Shown here piece after piece: positions 48,084-61,071 of a stretch of DNA of 64,000 bases (positions are counted from its first letter, which is position 1; each line of letters opens with the position of its first letter). This stretch comes from Holothuria scabra (taxonomy: Eukaryota > Echinodermata > Holothuroidea > Aspidochirotida > Holothuriidae). Under the pieces are notes generated by a model. That model ran no database searches, was not told the DNA's origin, and was given only the letters and a program-made list of their open reading frames with translations. The stretch lies in assembly GCA_037179385.1 (NCBI GenBank), contig CM074190.1:7206284-7270283 (forward strand). The letters are read 5' to 3'. The position numbers were made by a program, and so were the translations under genes.

Positions 48084-50035
48084 CATCTACCCAAAGAGTT
48101 AAGTCCCCGGACACTGCCGGAGAGATGGATTATTCATTTTTTGGTTTAACTTGTAACTGACCGAGTTGGGGAGGAGGACAAGGCCAAAATCTTATCAATT
48201 TGGTTACAAAAGTCAAAATTATATAAAAACTCGATTTAGTTGGGTAACTAACACTGGTTTCCTGTTGAACAAACACAATTTTAGATGAGCGATAAAGAAT
48301 TATATGGATGTCTAAAAGAGAATTCATACCCAACAAAAATATGCCTTAGTGGGTATAAATTGTCTGTCCGGGTGCTTTGCCGGTTCAACGTCCCGGAAAA
48401 AAATTAGAGGTCATATATTTGATACTAAAGCCCTATATTTTATTCTCGTATGCGATTTCATTAAAAACTGATATTGTGCATTGCAAAATATTTTTTACAG
48501 CAGTGTGCACTAATTTCTTTTCAAAATCACTCTTCTATACGTATTTGAAATTATAATTGTTGATATGTAAGGAGCAAAACTGTAACTTCTTGTCACGAAA
48601 CCTTCAATTAGAACCATTCTCATTTGTTGTAATTGTATCAAACTGTTTCCGTCAATATTACGCTCGGAAAAAGTGACAGAAATACACGATATTTCTATGG
48701 GAATTACATTGACAATGACCTTGACTGGTGAAATAGTTGATCTCTTTGAAATATCTGTGTATTCAACAAACAGTTTCAAACCTTACTTCTGATACTTTAA
48801 ATAACTGCATAATTCTGCAATGCAATTGTCCATGCATACACGGTTCATATTTTTACAAAGATTTATCCTTAAATATGGATGAAAATTTTGGTGAAGTGTA
48901 GAGATAATAAGGTAAAATGGATCTCATTTGTTGAAATACTCCAGATTAGTTTTTAACGTCACTTTTGCTGCGCATTACGACAAGCATAGCGAACTCAATT
49001 TTGAGAGCAGTCATTGCATTATGATGGCTCTGTCTCCGTGACTTCGATGACGTAGAAAAGCTACAATATGTACGGCAGTAATACACGTATTGCCAATGTT
49101 AAACGTGCAAACGTGGAGCAAAATACTGGTCTGTTGCAACTCCCTGGTTGGAGTGAGCGTATAATCAGATGCCAAAAGATGCAATAGGTCTGAGAGAAGC
49201 ACCTGAGATGTTTGGAAGAAATATCTGCTATATGTTTCAGTTAATTTGCATTGACAATTTGTTAAATTAATTGCATTGTGGAGTACAATAGCGCTTACTA
49301 TAGACCGGTTCTGATATTTATTTCATGTGAGAAAGTTATTTGTTCACAATTTGTCTTCTTGAGTACATTTGCTATACTCCACATGACTTACGAGTAACCA
49401 TTCTGACAACAGCGGTCGATTAGTTTGCATGAAAAATTAAAATAAAATGATTTGAAGAAACTTTGACTCATAAGTACCTATTACCTAGCAGCATTTTCCC
49501 TGTACTTAATAAGTTTGTGACAATTCTACACGTTCTATGAGTGCCACATTTTACCTATAGTGTGGTTAATGGGTTACTAACTTTTATCTTGTTAAAAATT
49601 TTCTTAGCTACGTCTTTACAAGGAATGCCATGGCATCTAAAAACTTATAAGGAGGAATGTAAAAGTCCTCTGGTTATTATAATACATGACTTATTCTACC
49701 AGGAGAAGAGGATTAAACTCAGTTTAATAATGATCCTTGAGATCATTGGGAATGGTTTGTTTTTAATCAATATTTACCAAACAAAATGGTTTAAAAAAGG
49801 TTTTCTAATCAACGGAATTCGCAGTGGTGGGTTTTACCGTGGTTTTCGTGGTATTAAACACTAAAAAAGATTGTTTGAAACAGTATCCTTTCCATATGTT
49901 GCCATACTTGTTGATTTGGGTTTTTATGATGTAATTGGTGCAAGTCTAATGACGTTAATTATCCTACTGATTTCAAGGTTGAACTAAGATGACGATGTAA
50001 GGCATTGCAACAGAATGATTACTAAGACAAGTGAT
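48084..50035. other. No gene supported
   Basis: A 107-codon plus-strand frame at 49541-49864 and an 89-codon minus-strand frame at 48510-48779 have no recognisable domain. Confidence 0.4.
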
Positions 50036-50281
50036 AGGTAAGATTAGATGAATTTTTACGGCCCAGTTTCCAGCCAACTGGTCCAAGTCAAGCCGGCCAC
50101 GGCCTTTTTTCCAGTTGTGGTTAACTGGCTTGTTTTTCTTTACTCTATTGCTTATGCTGAGCGCCAAGCACAACGGCAGTAGGTTCCGTATATGACCCGG
50201 TCAGGACTCGAACTCTCGACCTTCCGACTACAAGTCTCATGCTTTAACCACTTGACCATGCAGTCGGACAAGTGATAGGAG
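50036..50281 (-). mobile_element. tRNA-derived SINE, near full length
   Basis: On the minus strand the head CCGACTGCATGGTCAAGTGG then TTAAAGC resembles a polymerase III box A (TGGTCAAGTGGTTAAAGC), and GAGAGTTCGAGTCC resembles box B. They are separated by the usual tRNA spacing, with TGT in the anticodon position. The arms do not pair well enough for a working tRNA. A body follows (ccacaactggaaaaaaggcc, gtggccggcttgacttgg) and a tail (ggctggaaactgggccgtaa) shared with 16480-16562. Confidence 0.7.
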
Positions 50282-51483
50282 GCTTTTAAAAGGGAGCGCT
50301 GATATAGAATAAACAGAGGACATCGAGATGCTCAATACAGGGTTGTATACAATCTTGGTATTAGAAATATTAAGAAGCAAATGAGGAAAACAGTCGGATA
50401 AATTGTATGAAAATTACATGGTTTTTGTTAGAGATATTTAAATTCTTTATATCTCAACCTTACAAAGGCTATTCAGAAATAACAAACTAAGACCTAAGTA
50501 AGGATAGCCTACAATTTGTTAATGTTGAGTTTTATTTGTGTGTGCGTTTTTGTACGGTTGCTCCTGTCTTTTTTATTTCTTCTTTTTTCACGTTGATTTA
50601 GACTACTGTCAATGGACATCTGTCAGCACTCTCAAAAGGATCCGTTCACATCTAAATCGAATCCGTTTCGTGTTCAGCCATTAAACACTTACTATGCTCA
50701 AGTTTGTAAACAAGAAATTCTAAACATATCAAATAAACGTGTTAAGAAAGAGATATGTTTAGGAATTGAACACGTTTTATAACATCTACAGGTGTTTACA
50801 AAGTGGGGTAAATAACGGTATTCTGCTTAATTCCTAAACCCTTTTCTAGATTCTATAAATCTATATGTTCAATAAAAATGTGTGTAGCTACAGTGATACC
50901 GAGTTTAGCAAATTAACAGCTTTTCTGCGACACAACTTTATATCTGTTGTTAAGCAAGAACCATGCTCGTTCAACCTTGTTCTTTGTAGTATGGAAAATT
51001 TTTAATTAAAAGTTGTAAAACCTAAATAGATGAAACGCTTTCTTTTTTTCTTCTCCTTACTAAGTTTACAATTGACCTCTGAGTGCACTCCGTATCGTAT
51101 GATTTATGTGCCGATAAGACTTGCCTGTCGACAGATCAAGGATACCAAACCAAGTTGTCATCCTTAAAGCCTTCTTAACTACTGACCTCAGGCCAAGAAT
51201 TATTAAAGGGAGGCGTCAACTTGCTAATACTGTTACTTGTTTATAAAGCTTGCAACCTTTGATAAGTATCATAGAGGTTCGTTAATTGGTCAATTAAGTG
51301 GCTGTGTAGTGTACCAGGTCCTTCGAATGGCAGTTTGCTTCAGTTACCTTGATAAATCCTTCAGATCGTAGAGCTTTGCACTTTTCTCATAAGTAATCAA
51401 TCTATTACCTCAAAGTTAATTATGAAATGTTTGTATCATTTTCCTGTGGTTAATCAGCAGACTAAATCAAACGAAGCCTATGC
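50282..51483. other. No gene supported
   Basis: AT-rich, no credible coding frame or repeat. Confidence 0.4.
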
Positions 51484-51508
51484 AGGGAGCTGTTATTTAG
51501 AGCTCCCT
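51484..51508. other. 8 bp stem hairpin
   Basis: AGGGAGCT at 51484-51491 pairs with AGCTCCCT at 51501-51508 around a 9-base loop. It resembles the hairpin at 35000-35030 in its AGGGAG..TGTTA side. Confidence 0.6.
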
Positions 51509-54500
51509 CAGTCTCAATGGCCTAGATGACTTCTTAAATTACAAACTCCATGCATACAGGCCTTTAAAACTTATTTCCCTTTCTACCAAATTCATTAAGC
51601 TAAAAAAATTCCGTTAGGTTGAGGTATGTGTCTGATAATATTGGTTAAGTGTATTGGTGGGGTGTAGTGATATTAAAATTCAGCCACTGGGGCATTAAAA
51701 CCTATTAATTTTAAACATGTACATATCTTTCTGCACTTTGCGAAGCCTAAGGCATGTGTAGTATATAATTCGTGCCTATTAAATTATCAAATTAACAAAA
51801 CACCATGTTATTTTTAAATTGTGAGTATTGTTTGACAGTAAACGCCAGGTTAATTTGTGATTTTAACTCTGACACCCTTGGCTGAAGGAGTTAAGTACAA
51901 AGATTTTTATTCTACGGAATTCAATAAATCACAGATTAAATCCTGTTTGCTGACAAAATGTATGGAATGTAAATCGTATCATTTTACAGAAATTGATAAT
52001 GATGTACCTCAATATGCGTGATGGGTCTGGGATAAATGTTAAGGGGGGGGGGGGCACTACGGATCCCTACTTGGTTATTACTTCTGTAGTGATCTATTAA
52101 CTGTAATTTTCAAGATACACATTATTCGAAAAAGTGTCACTTTCAACACAACACAAGCAGCAAGGAATTTGATGGTTTTCTGTGATATTTGTACAATAAG
52201 GGAGTTGTTCCAAATCTGAAAGGATTGTTTTGTTCTTAAATATAATTTTCAAATGACCCAGTGTTCCATTCAAAACTTTATGCGACATTACTGGGCGCTC
52301 TCTAGTTTTAAATTAAACATAGCATTCTTAACAACATGAAAACTGTTCGGAAATATCTTCCTTCGTTTACATTAAGAAACTAGTAGATAATGTATGTTAC
52401 GTATAACAACTTAATTGATGTTAGGTTTACTACGTAAAGGTTATTTTGAATTGAATTCCCAGTCTTGCCGATCGTTTCTAATATATGTATATATACTTCC
52501 ATTTTCGACCAGATTATCTTTTAATGGTCAACTAAAATGAGTCCGATCGATTTTCCAGTTATGTTCCCCTTTTCGTATTCGGCATGTTACACTCTGTAAA
52601 ACTTGTTTCCTTTATTACATCGGATGAGGGCTGCATGGGGGTTGTAGATAATGTCAGCCTTTTCAATGCCTTTTGTAACTTGGAGACAACTAAAAAGAAA
52701 GATTTGAACAATATTTTAAACGTATTTGAAATCGGCTTCATTTAAAACTGTATTTGCTCTTTACTTAGCTACCTACCTGAAGGTTTAATTTAATGCATCA
52801 ATAATGGTTTGTTTTTAAATCCCATCTAATTATCTAACTAAACTTTTAAAATACCAAATGAATTTTACAGTTTTTTTTTTTTTTTTTATAGTAGGCCAGT
52901 ACCTACTGTCAGCTTTATCAATCGGTGTTGTAGGTGAAGCCAGCCTCGATCGGCATCGATGCCACCTAAATGCAGTGTTACTGGCTTCGGTCACAGACAA
53001 CAAGACCTCAACGCGTTTGTTTTGTATTTCCACATTTAACTCTAAAAACAAAAGATAAGTGAATCCTCTTTTTGAAATGCTTACTAAATATTAAGTACTA
53101 AATTATTTTGGTAGCAATGAAAACATGGATTCTCTACTCCGGGTTTCTGGCTAACAGGGGAGACATTTTCTGTTTATGCATGAGCTATACTTTGTTTATT
53201 TTTAAAAACAAACTAAGAGAGGAATCACTTATTATGTTGATTACTTCGATTTTCTTGTCTACAGAGGAGGGATTTTCAGAACATTAAGGGGGTTTCATTA
53301 AAATAATTTTATGAAGCAAATAAAACAAGAAACTATTTGATCATGACTTTTTTTTTATTTGATGCATTTAAACCATGTAATAACTTTTTGTGACAAACAA
53401 TGGTCTATCTATATAATGCGTGAAGTATTTTCCTTTAAAATGGTGAAAACATCTTTCATGTTTCTATAATACAATGGCAGGTTCTAACATGATCATGACG
53501 TTAAAAGAATACTGCCCTCTATTCGGAAGAGAATTGCCAGTAGCCTAATACCTATTTCACCACAAAGAAAATAACGTAGAACAAACAAACAAACGAACAA
53601 ACAAAGTACTCACTTTAATAAACATCGACACCTTTGTTTCACACGATTAAAGGAAAATACCCAGTGGATCTATGGCATTTCAAAAACAGTTCGCTACCTG
53701 TTATGGCCACATGAGAAGACTCCAAATGGGAAGAACGCAGGGAACTCTAAAACACAGTAGTCAACTATGCACCGAACAAAAAAGTATCAATTGTGACCAT
53801 ATTTTGATCCCCTTAAACCAAACTTTTACTAACCTGACCGAATTACAGTCAAAATATATGACTACTTATTTATTGGTGTATTGTTGACTACTCAATTATA
53901 AAAATTGAATTGACCAATACGGTTTTAGAATGTAGCTTTTATTAAATATTCAGCCCTAAATTGACAAAATTAGAGTCAAAATCCCATTTCAAGGCTTATT
54001 AAGAATAACACAAACTAGCTAGGACGTTAACTTATCTTGTAACGATGATGCGTGGTAAAACATTTGCACCTCCCTAAGAGGTTGGTTGCGCTTTTAATGC
54101 TTAACGCTATAATTCCCAAATACTTTGATAAATAAATTGCCATAAAATGTTTTAATTCGTAATAAGTTACTTCCCAAACACAATAAAAATCCACAATTTC
54201 ATCAGACGTTTTGACTTTATACAAAATAGGTTATACCGATAACTCACTGACTTGAACTCCCAACACTTTCGAGACTTATTATTCAATTTTACCCCTTGAA
54301 CCGTAAGTTTGGAGGGTACGTAGGTTGCCTTGCGGTTCAAACATCTGCTCTGATGATTACTTCTCCTACTCTCTTCAAAAATATATTGATCTTTTTGTAA
54401 GTTACATCCGTCAATGCAAGATTGGGTTTCAACTACACTGGTTTCTTGCACGTAATTGTAATCTCAACGAGAGAATCAATCTCGCTACTTCATCTTAACA

Positions 54501-55699
54501 CAAGCACAACTCTCATGAAAATAGCTGCAAAGTGTCAAGCAAATAGCTTATTCTACGTGATTCTTCTTACTAATTAGATCACGTTTAGATATAGAAGATC
54601 ATTCCTTATACTTGATGCCTTTGTTTCTTTATTCCAAGACTTGAAGTGTTTGCTTTTCCTCCTGAAACCTCTCTTGTTAAAAGTCTTTTCAGACATGGGA
54701 TATAAGATACCACCCTCTCTGCAACACGTATTGGTTTGAGACAAGATATATGACATCGAAACTCTAACAAAAGAATACCACAGTGCTGTAATAAGAGACG
54801 TGGAATCTTCATCCCCTCTTTTGCTCTTAAATATTAAGATATACCGAAACGAGATGCAAGGTACTTGCAACAGCTTTTGAAACTTTCGTACGAGCCGAAA
54901 AGGTTGTTAAGTACCATAATAATCTCGATACTTAATAATGATAATGATAGAGGTTTTTAACTTCTTCCCAATACACAAAATTGACAAAGATTTATCTCGT
55001 ATTGTATGAAACATTTCAATATTCTATCGTTACTGGTTGTCGAAAGAGTTTGTTTCGTCAGCATGTGCAAGATATCTAAAAGCAATCGTTTTCTTCTAAA
55101 ATGCTCAAGTCAAGAATATATTAGAATCGTCAGACACTTTACATAATCAAAGCAATTTTGTTTTCCTACACAGTTTATCCTCCTGAGTTTTAAGTGACTT
55201 GTAGTGTTGTAAGCATGAAAGTTACTTAGAAGCGTATGGCTGATTGTGATTTAAATTATCTACATACGACTAAATGGACTTAAAGATGGCTGACAGTTCT
55301 CTCTGAGCCAGAGGAACCATAGTAGAATTGTCAACAAATGATGGAGTGTGACTGTGGGAAAGGGATATCATTCATACTGTGTCGTAAATGAATCAGAGCA
55401 GTAAGAAAGATTATCTGTTGAAGGTTTTGCCTTTTAAATCATTGGGACTGAAAATGCCTGCAACACTAACTTCTTAGGGAAGTGTGTTGTATTATCATGC
55501 CTTTAAATGATGTAAACATTGTCCATGAAATGAATAATTAAGACGTGTTACTGCTAGTCGTCAGGAAAAAAAACAATGTGCTTGCAAGTTTTCTAAAATT
55601 TTCGTGCTTACAAGATCGATGGATTGAAGAACCCGGACACTATGTGGCTCGAGAAACATACCACGACACTATAGTAAATTACAGACAAACCACTGTGAT
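51509..55699. other. Long stretch without a supported gene
   Basis: Twelve G lie at 52043-52054, a run of about 18 T at 52870-52887, and an AAAC-type microsatellite at 53582-53606 (acaaacaaacaaacgaacaa). Frames up to 98 codons (54574-54870, minus) show no recognisable features. Confidence 0.45.
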
Positions 55700-55970
55700 T
55701 TTTGAACGAAGTTAGTCCTCGCGTTTTCCAAAATTGTTTTAAGCTTCTGTTTGTTTAGACACAAAGCTATTCTTTGATTAGCGATGGAATATGGAAATCA
55801 CCGTACACCACCCCGATGTGTAATCAGAACACTTTCTCCACGTACTGTATTATTCTTGGAGCTGTTCCACATCTTTGGGATTTGAATTATAATTGAGTAG
55901 CAGTTGCCACCGATTTAAATTGTTTGTCTCCTACCAAAACTGTTCAAGGGATGACGAACGTTTATCTTTA
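55700..55970. mobile_element. ~305 bp inverted-repeat element (MITE), copy 4 (worn)
   Basis: It keeps only the inner words gtttagacacaaagctattc, gatgtgtaatcagaacactt and ctaccaaaactgttcaaggg, plus a right end tatctttaa, in the same order as in 3728-4035. Boundaries are approximate and the left end is not clear. Confidence 0.5.
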
Positions 55971-58900
55971 AGCACATGCTGAAGGCTAAAACAAATGAAT
56001 ATTTTAAGAAACGCAATGTCATTCGCTAGCGTTAAAAAAGAATAAATGGACTAAGCATACTTTTTATTCTGACTATGTAGTCGTGTTTGACAATAAGGGA
56101 ACACACTGCATGTAGACACTGATTTTAACGATATCTCGACGTATATACATAGGAGGCGATTTGGATTGCGTCATTACAAGATTTGCTTTTGTTTATTTTG
56201 ACAGAGTGATTAACTTCAAAGTCTTGTCATACACTGGAAATGGAGTATATAACATATCTTTCAGTCCTTTGAGGGGAGGGGGAAAATATTTTGTAAGAAG
56301 AGTAAGTTCTTTCTCATACTGAGGGCAGTCCTTAGAGAGGTGAAGAGGGCGATTGCACGTTTTATTCTCAAGTATGTAAAAAAGAAGGAAAAGAAAGGAG
56401 AAAGAAGAAAAGGAACACTCAACTCATATTTTCTCTATCAAAATCAGTACCCCGCCCCTGATTATACTATTTCTTGGTGGTCCTATGTGAGTTTCACTTA
56501 TGAGTGAAAAGTATATTGATACAAATCAGATAAAACGGACTGCGTCCATACTCTGGAATACTCTCTGAATGTTTTCACGATTTTCATCTCTTTTCAAGGT
56601 TGTACTTAGCTATTATAATCATCCATTCTTTCGGCAGGATTCTTTTAAATATTCACAATTTTATTTCAGTGTTAAAAACAAGCACGAAATGAAATGACAT
56701 TTTGAAGTCATCTGTGACAAAAATTAGGGTTGTTACTAGAGACAATTATTACGTCATAAAATCACAAATCATAGATGTCGCACAATAGAACAACTGTCAT
56801 ACTGCAAATATCTTTCCTTTATTGGTATACATGAGTTGTGATTCTATCGATATTTTGTGTAATTATTACAGCGATGCATGGTACGCCACGCTGTTTTGAT
56901 ATGAGCAGGTGCTACACGTCAACGTTGAATTTAAAAAAGTCGCTCTGAATCCCGGCTGTTCCTACGATGAGGAAGGTTCCCTATATTTAGCCTACCACTA
57001 CAGGCGGGATATTAAATGAAGCGGGGACGTTTTAGAGGAGAATTAGGAAGTCAATAACTTTAAACAGGCAGATGAATACAACCCCCTGCTTGGAATGGAT
57101 TTCATGCACACTGCTATACTTGTCCCTAGTACAATTTTTAAAAATGTAACATAACTTTAAAAACATTATTCATTTATTTAATTGGATAATATAGTCTAGT
57201 ATCAATTTTCATACGTGCAAAGTTGCAAGCTTTACTGTACGTAGTCTATTTACATGGTGTCTCTGTGTATAGTTTCCAATATATAGGCCGTGTCTAGGAA
57301 GCTACATTTTGCTTCCGGGATCTGGAAGGAGATGTACAACAGAAATAGAAATAGAAAAGTTGGAAAATTTGTCACTTCCTGCATGGTCACAAGGTTAAAT
57401 GTACATGTACACAATCTTCCCTTGCGTACAGATATGTACATGTACAGATATATCTGCCTACGCAGCGAACGTGCATCCTCCCGTTCCTCATTCCCTACAA
57501 GTAAAGTTAACTGAATTTACAACTTCCACGAAGACTGAATGTTCACTTCACACATTTCCCCAATGGGTCTATTATTTGGCTACGAAAATTAAATTTATTA
57601 CCATATGACAAACTTAATCAATATTTGTTTGACTGGCAATTTAATTTTTGACTTTGTGCTTTACACCTTGTCTCATCCTGAATAGTTAAGTACCTATCTC
57701 TAATGTTTACATGGTGTGTGTGAAGATTTCGGTGATATTTATTGCTCGTTTCCACAATCAATAGGAAAAGTGCGTATCAGTTAAATAAAACAAATTGTGT
57801 GCATAGCGCAATGGTTATTACCGCCAAATTGCTGCTTCTTATCGATTGGTGGGTAAAATCTGTAATGTAGTGTAGCGAGCTTCCACAAAATTTCTGCTGG
57901 AAGAATTGTGACCCCATAATAAGAATATCTCTCCATTCTCTTCAAGCTCAAATGAAGAACACTGAAACCTACTTTTATTAGTAAGAATAACTACTTCGTA
58001 ACAAGACAAACCATGAGTTTAAGCCGGTTTGGGTGAATTTGTGGTTGAAAAGACCCTCCCTACGACTGAATGCCAGAGAAGTGAAGCTTGATATTAAGCT
58101 CGGCTCTGTTCTTTTAATTCCCTTTTTTGAACTCTCAGATTTGAAAGTTATAAGTCAAAAGCGTTTGTTTTATATCTCAGAATGTAAATGCTGTGCAGAA
58201 GGATAATTTTACAGTGCAAAATTTTTGTGTTTGATATGTGATAGTTTAAAAGTTTAACACAGATTGTGAGTTGTTCCTTATCCTTTTGAAGTTGAAAGGC
58301 CTTTACCAAACTAAAAGAAAAACAATTCAACTTCCCAATCTTGCATGAAATTTCTTCTGAGACAGTTTTACTCTAAACAAATATCTCACTAAGAGGATAA
58401 CGAATCAAAATTTTGGGTGGAGGCTTTTCATACTATAAATTACTTCTCTGTGTTTTCACTTTAAATTTGTCATCTCGGGAATCTTTAATCCATTTAAGAT
58501 AACCTGTTAGAAGCTAAAATCTATTCACTCGTTGTAAAAAAAGTTTATATAGATTTTCCTTACTCAACCTAGCTATTTTCCTTAAGCAATAGGATAGGAG
58601 GATGAGAGTGAATTGACCTTTTTCATCGTATCGGAGGATATGAACCGCAACAGCATAACACTCAATCATTTGAGACTGTAGCATGACGTCTGTGATAGTC
58701 ATATACTTCGGGGTTGTTCCATATCAGACATAATGTGTGGCTTCAACACTAATCCAATCAAAAGGATAAATTCTACGATATGTTTAATAGTCTTTTCCGA
58801 ACATTTGTTATTTCCTACTATCTTACAAAATAAATAAATTTTGTATCTAAGCTTCAATATTTACATTATTTCTTTCTTCCTGTTCCTATTTTAAGAAACA

Positions 58901-59008
58901 TTATTTTTATTAGTATTTTGAATTCTTCGGTCTTTTGTAATTAAGTTATCCCACTTAAATACATGCAGCATACCGAAAAACTGTAAAGTACTGATATAAT
59001 ATTCATGC
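55971..59008. other. No gene supported
   Basis: AT-rich; short overlapping frames only. A tgtacatgtacacaatcttc / gatatgtacatgtacagata patch at 57400-57450 is locally palindromic. Confidence 0.4.
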
Positions 59009-59014
59009 TTTATT
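59009..59014 (-). promoter_or_regulatory. Polyadenylation signal of the receptor gene
   Basis: AATAAA on the minus strand, about 90 bases beyond the stop codon of the receptor gene. It is a canonical hexamer at a plausible distance, but the transcript end is not shown by the sequence. Confidence 0.45.
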
Positions 59015-59100
59015 AGTGTGACACTTTGTAATCTGGTTAGGAATTCTCTCAGTGTGTTCCAGAATTGGATTTCCTGTCTTGGACTATCCTCGGTTATCTT

Positions 59101-60300
59101 TCACACACCTTGTGATTCAACTTGCACCGTGGACGTTGACATTCGCAATATTTTCGAGTAAAATCCATTAGGTTTTAAAGAAAATTGAAGCTTCCTATTA
59201 CAAGATTGCTCTCCGTTTAATGTTTCTGGGTGGGTGCTGTTATGTGCATAAGTTGTAGAGAAATTATTCTTGGCGCTGTTTTTTCCAAACCATCGACATC
59301 TCTTGCCGTTCTGATCACAGAAACAGAGTGAAAAGATTCTTTTAAATGCGTTTCGAAAATCCCTAATCATGGCCGTATACACCAAGGGATTGACCAAACT
59401 ATTAACATACCCAAGCCACAATATAACGTTATATACTGGTCCGCTCACTTGAAACTTGGTTTGAGTCTTTTCAAACGTAAAAACAGAAAAGTACGGAACC
59501 CAACAAATGACAAAACACCCGAGAACTATGGCAATTATTTTCGTCGCTTTATGTTCATCCACGGATCTTCGGTTAGTTCTTTCGCGCGCTCCTTCCTCTG
59601 CTTCTGAAGAATTAACCATTAGTCGTCGAATCGCCTTAGCTTGTCGGCGAGCGATGCAAACTATGCGTCCGTAAAGTACAAACATTACTAACATTGGGAC
59701 GAAAAATAGCAGAATCCCATCGAGAAGGGAAAACAACAAACTTGGTTCAAACTTGCATGTTCCTTCCTGTTGTTTTTTATCTTTATTCCATTCGAGATGA
59801 ATCGGTAAGAACGAAATTAACACAGAGATGATCCACACTATAGCGATACAAACAAGTGCCATTTTGCGATTCATTTTTCTCTGGTACGCGTAAGGTCTTG
59901 TGATTGCGTAATGTCTATCAAAACTAATAACAAGTAAATGTAAAATGGAAGAGGTACAAAACATGACGTCACATGAGACATAAATGTTGCACACTATTTT
60001 ACTCAGTGGCCATGAATTCGTGATTGCACTAATTGCGCTGAACGGTAAGACCGTTATCCCTAACAACAAATCGGCTACCGCGAGGGACACAAGGAATGTA
60101 TAAGTTGCTGTTCGAAGCCTGTGGCTCACGAGTGGTGACAAACACACGAGTGTATTTCCAATAACTGTTGTTAGTATTATCATAACCAAGATAATGGTCA
60201 CTAAAACAGTTCTCAAAACCGTCGAATGGGCTTGGTCCGCTTCCGGTGACGGCGTCGGGGATATTATCTGGGTAGTTGAGATATTATGCATTTCAGACAT
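59101..60300 (-). CDS. Histamine H2-like biogenic amine GPCR, intronless
   Basis: A complete 399-residue class A receptor. Seven membrane segments run from about residue 29 to 318. Visible landmarks are N49 (TM1), D77 in LAVADLLLG (TM2), C104 and C182 (disulfide), D111 (TM3, the amine anchor), DRH 128-130, W156 (TM4), D194 and P202 (TM5), CWVPYF 266-271 (TM6), W295/Y298 in LWLGY and NPLVY 304-308 (TM7). The words LPFSAI, CNIYVSCDVM, SFLPIHLEWN, DEHKAT and LWLGYVNS closely match vertebrate histamine H2 receptors; D111 and D194 are the residues known there to bind histamine. The N-glycosylation site N6-I-S and C326/C328 after TM7 (palmitoylation) are plausible. Odd points are DRH instead of DRY and L198 where H2 has T. 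The start has A at -3. It is likely a plasma-membrane amine receptor coupled to a G protein; the actual ligand is not proven. Confidence 0.93.
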   Translation of the reverse strand: MSEMHNISTTQIISPTPSPEADQAHSTVLRTVLVTIILVMIILTTVIGNTLVCLSPLVSHRLRTATYTFLVSLAVADLLLGITVLPFSAISAITNSWPLSKIVCNIYVSCDVMFCTSSILHLLVISFDRHYAITRPYAYQRKMNRKMALVCIAIVWIISVLISFLPIHLEWNKDKKQQEGTCKFEPSLLFSLLDGILLFFVPMLVMFVLYGRIVCIARRQAKAIRRLMVNSSEAEEGARERTNRRSVDEHKATKIIAIVLGCFVICWVPYFSVFTFEKTQTKFQVSGPVYNVILWLGYVNSLVNPLVYTAMIRDFRNAFKRIFSLCFCDQNGKRCRWFGKNSAKNNFSTTYAHNSTHPETLNGEQSCNRKLQFSLKPNGFYSKILRMSTSTVQVESQGV

Positions 60301-60614
60301 TTTTAATCTCCCTATTGAAATAAACGATTCCGATAATTTGATATTTCAGTCAAGGACAGTCGAAGGCAGGCAAATCCTAATTTCCCAACATGTTTGAACA
60401 AGTCGCCGCGTATGACTATTAAAGTAATCCAGTTTTCACCGTCTTGTAAATAAAACAAGCGTTCATCGATTTGAACATTGTGAATCGGACACTGTGTTCT
60501 TGGTTAGTCCACGAACTCAAACAAATTCCATTTTCTCAAGAATATCATGGTATTCAATATACATCTCTTGATTTCAACCTGTGGTCACTGCGAGTATTCT
60601 TTTAAAGTCTCCTT

Positions 60615-60678
60615 ATTTGCATAATTTTTTAAAGCGACCTCCAAAACCAGTGCTCGACTTCATCTTCTTATTCATTGG
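60615..60678 (-). promoter_or_regulatory. Possible upstream promoter elements (octamer, CCAAT)
   Basis: On the minus strand, CCAAT (60674-60678) and a perfect octamer ATGCAAAT (60615-60622) lie about 375 and 315 bases before the receptor start codon. The spacing is plausible for a promoter, but both words are short and the transcription start is unknown. Confidence 0.25.
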
Positions 60679-61071
60679 CTGTCTTTAATTCTTCTGGGCT
60701 GACAGAATTGTTATCGTCCGTCGCTTATGTTCCAGTTTCCAAGAATAGTAACAGTTTCTGTATCCTTGACTTGTGTGACAGGTGACACAGAATTCGACTA
60801 CCGTTTTTGCGACTCGTTATGGCTATTTCAACGTCCACTTTGCAATCAGCTAATGCCAGGATAACGTCTTTTATTTTGCTGTTGTCACAGATCGAAGTCT
60901 TTATCAGCGAATGACCGTCATTCATTTGACTGCCGATGTAGAATTTGTCCTGGAAAAGAAGAAATTAATACTAATTCAAAACTGCTTTTCACATCACAAG
61001 GGAACGCTTATGCAACTTTCACCAACAGAATATAATACTTATATCATTGCAAAGGATTGTGAAAATGAAAC
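60679..61071. other. No gene supported
   Basis: No credible coding frame; it lies upstream of the receptor and may contain its promoter. Confidence 0.35.

Noticed and set aside
47785..48114. 109-codon minus-strand frame
   Set aside because: It spans the poly-G run and the inverted repeat at 47956-48083, so it is likely a chance frame in repeat DNA.
50195..50275. Possible tRNA-Thr(TGT) gene on the minus strand
   Set aside because: Boxes A and B are present, but the anticodon and T stems do not pair; it is followed by a SINE body and tail, so it is annotated as a SINE.
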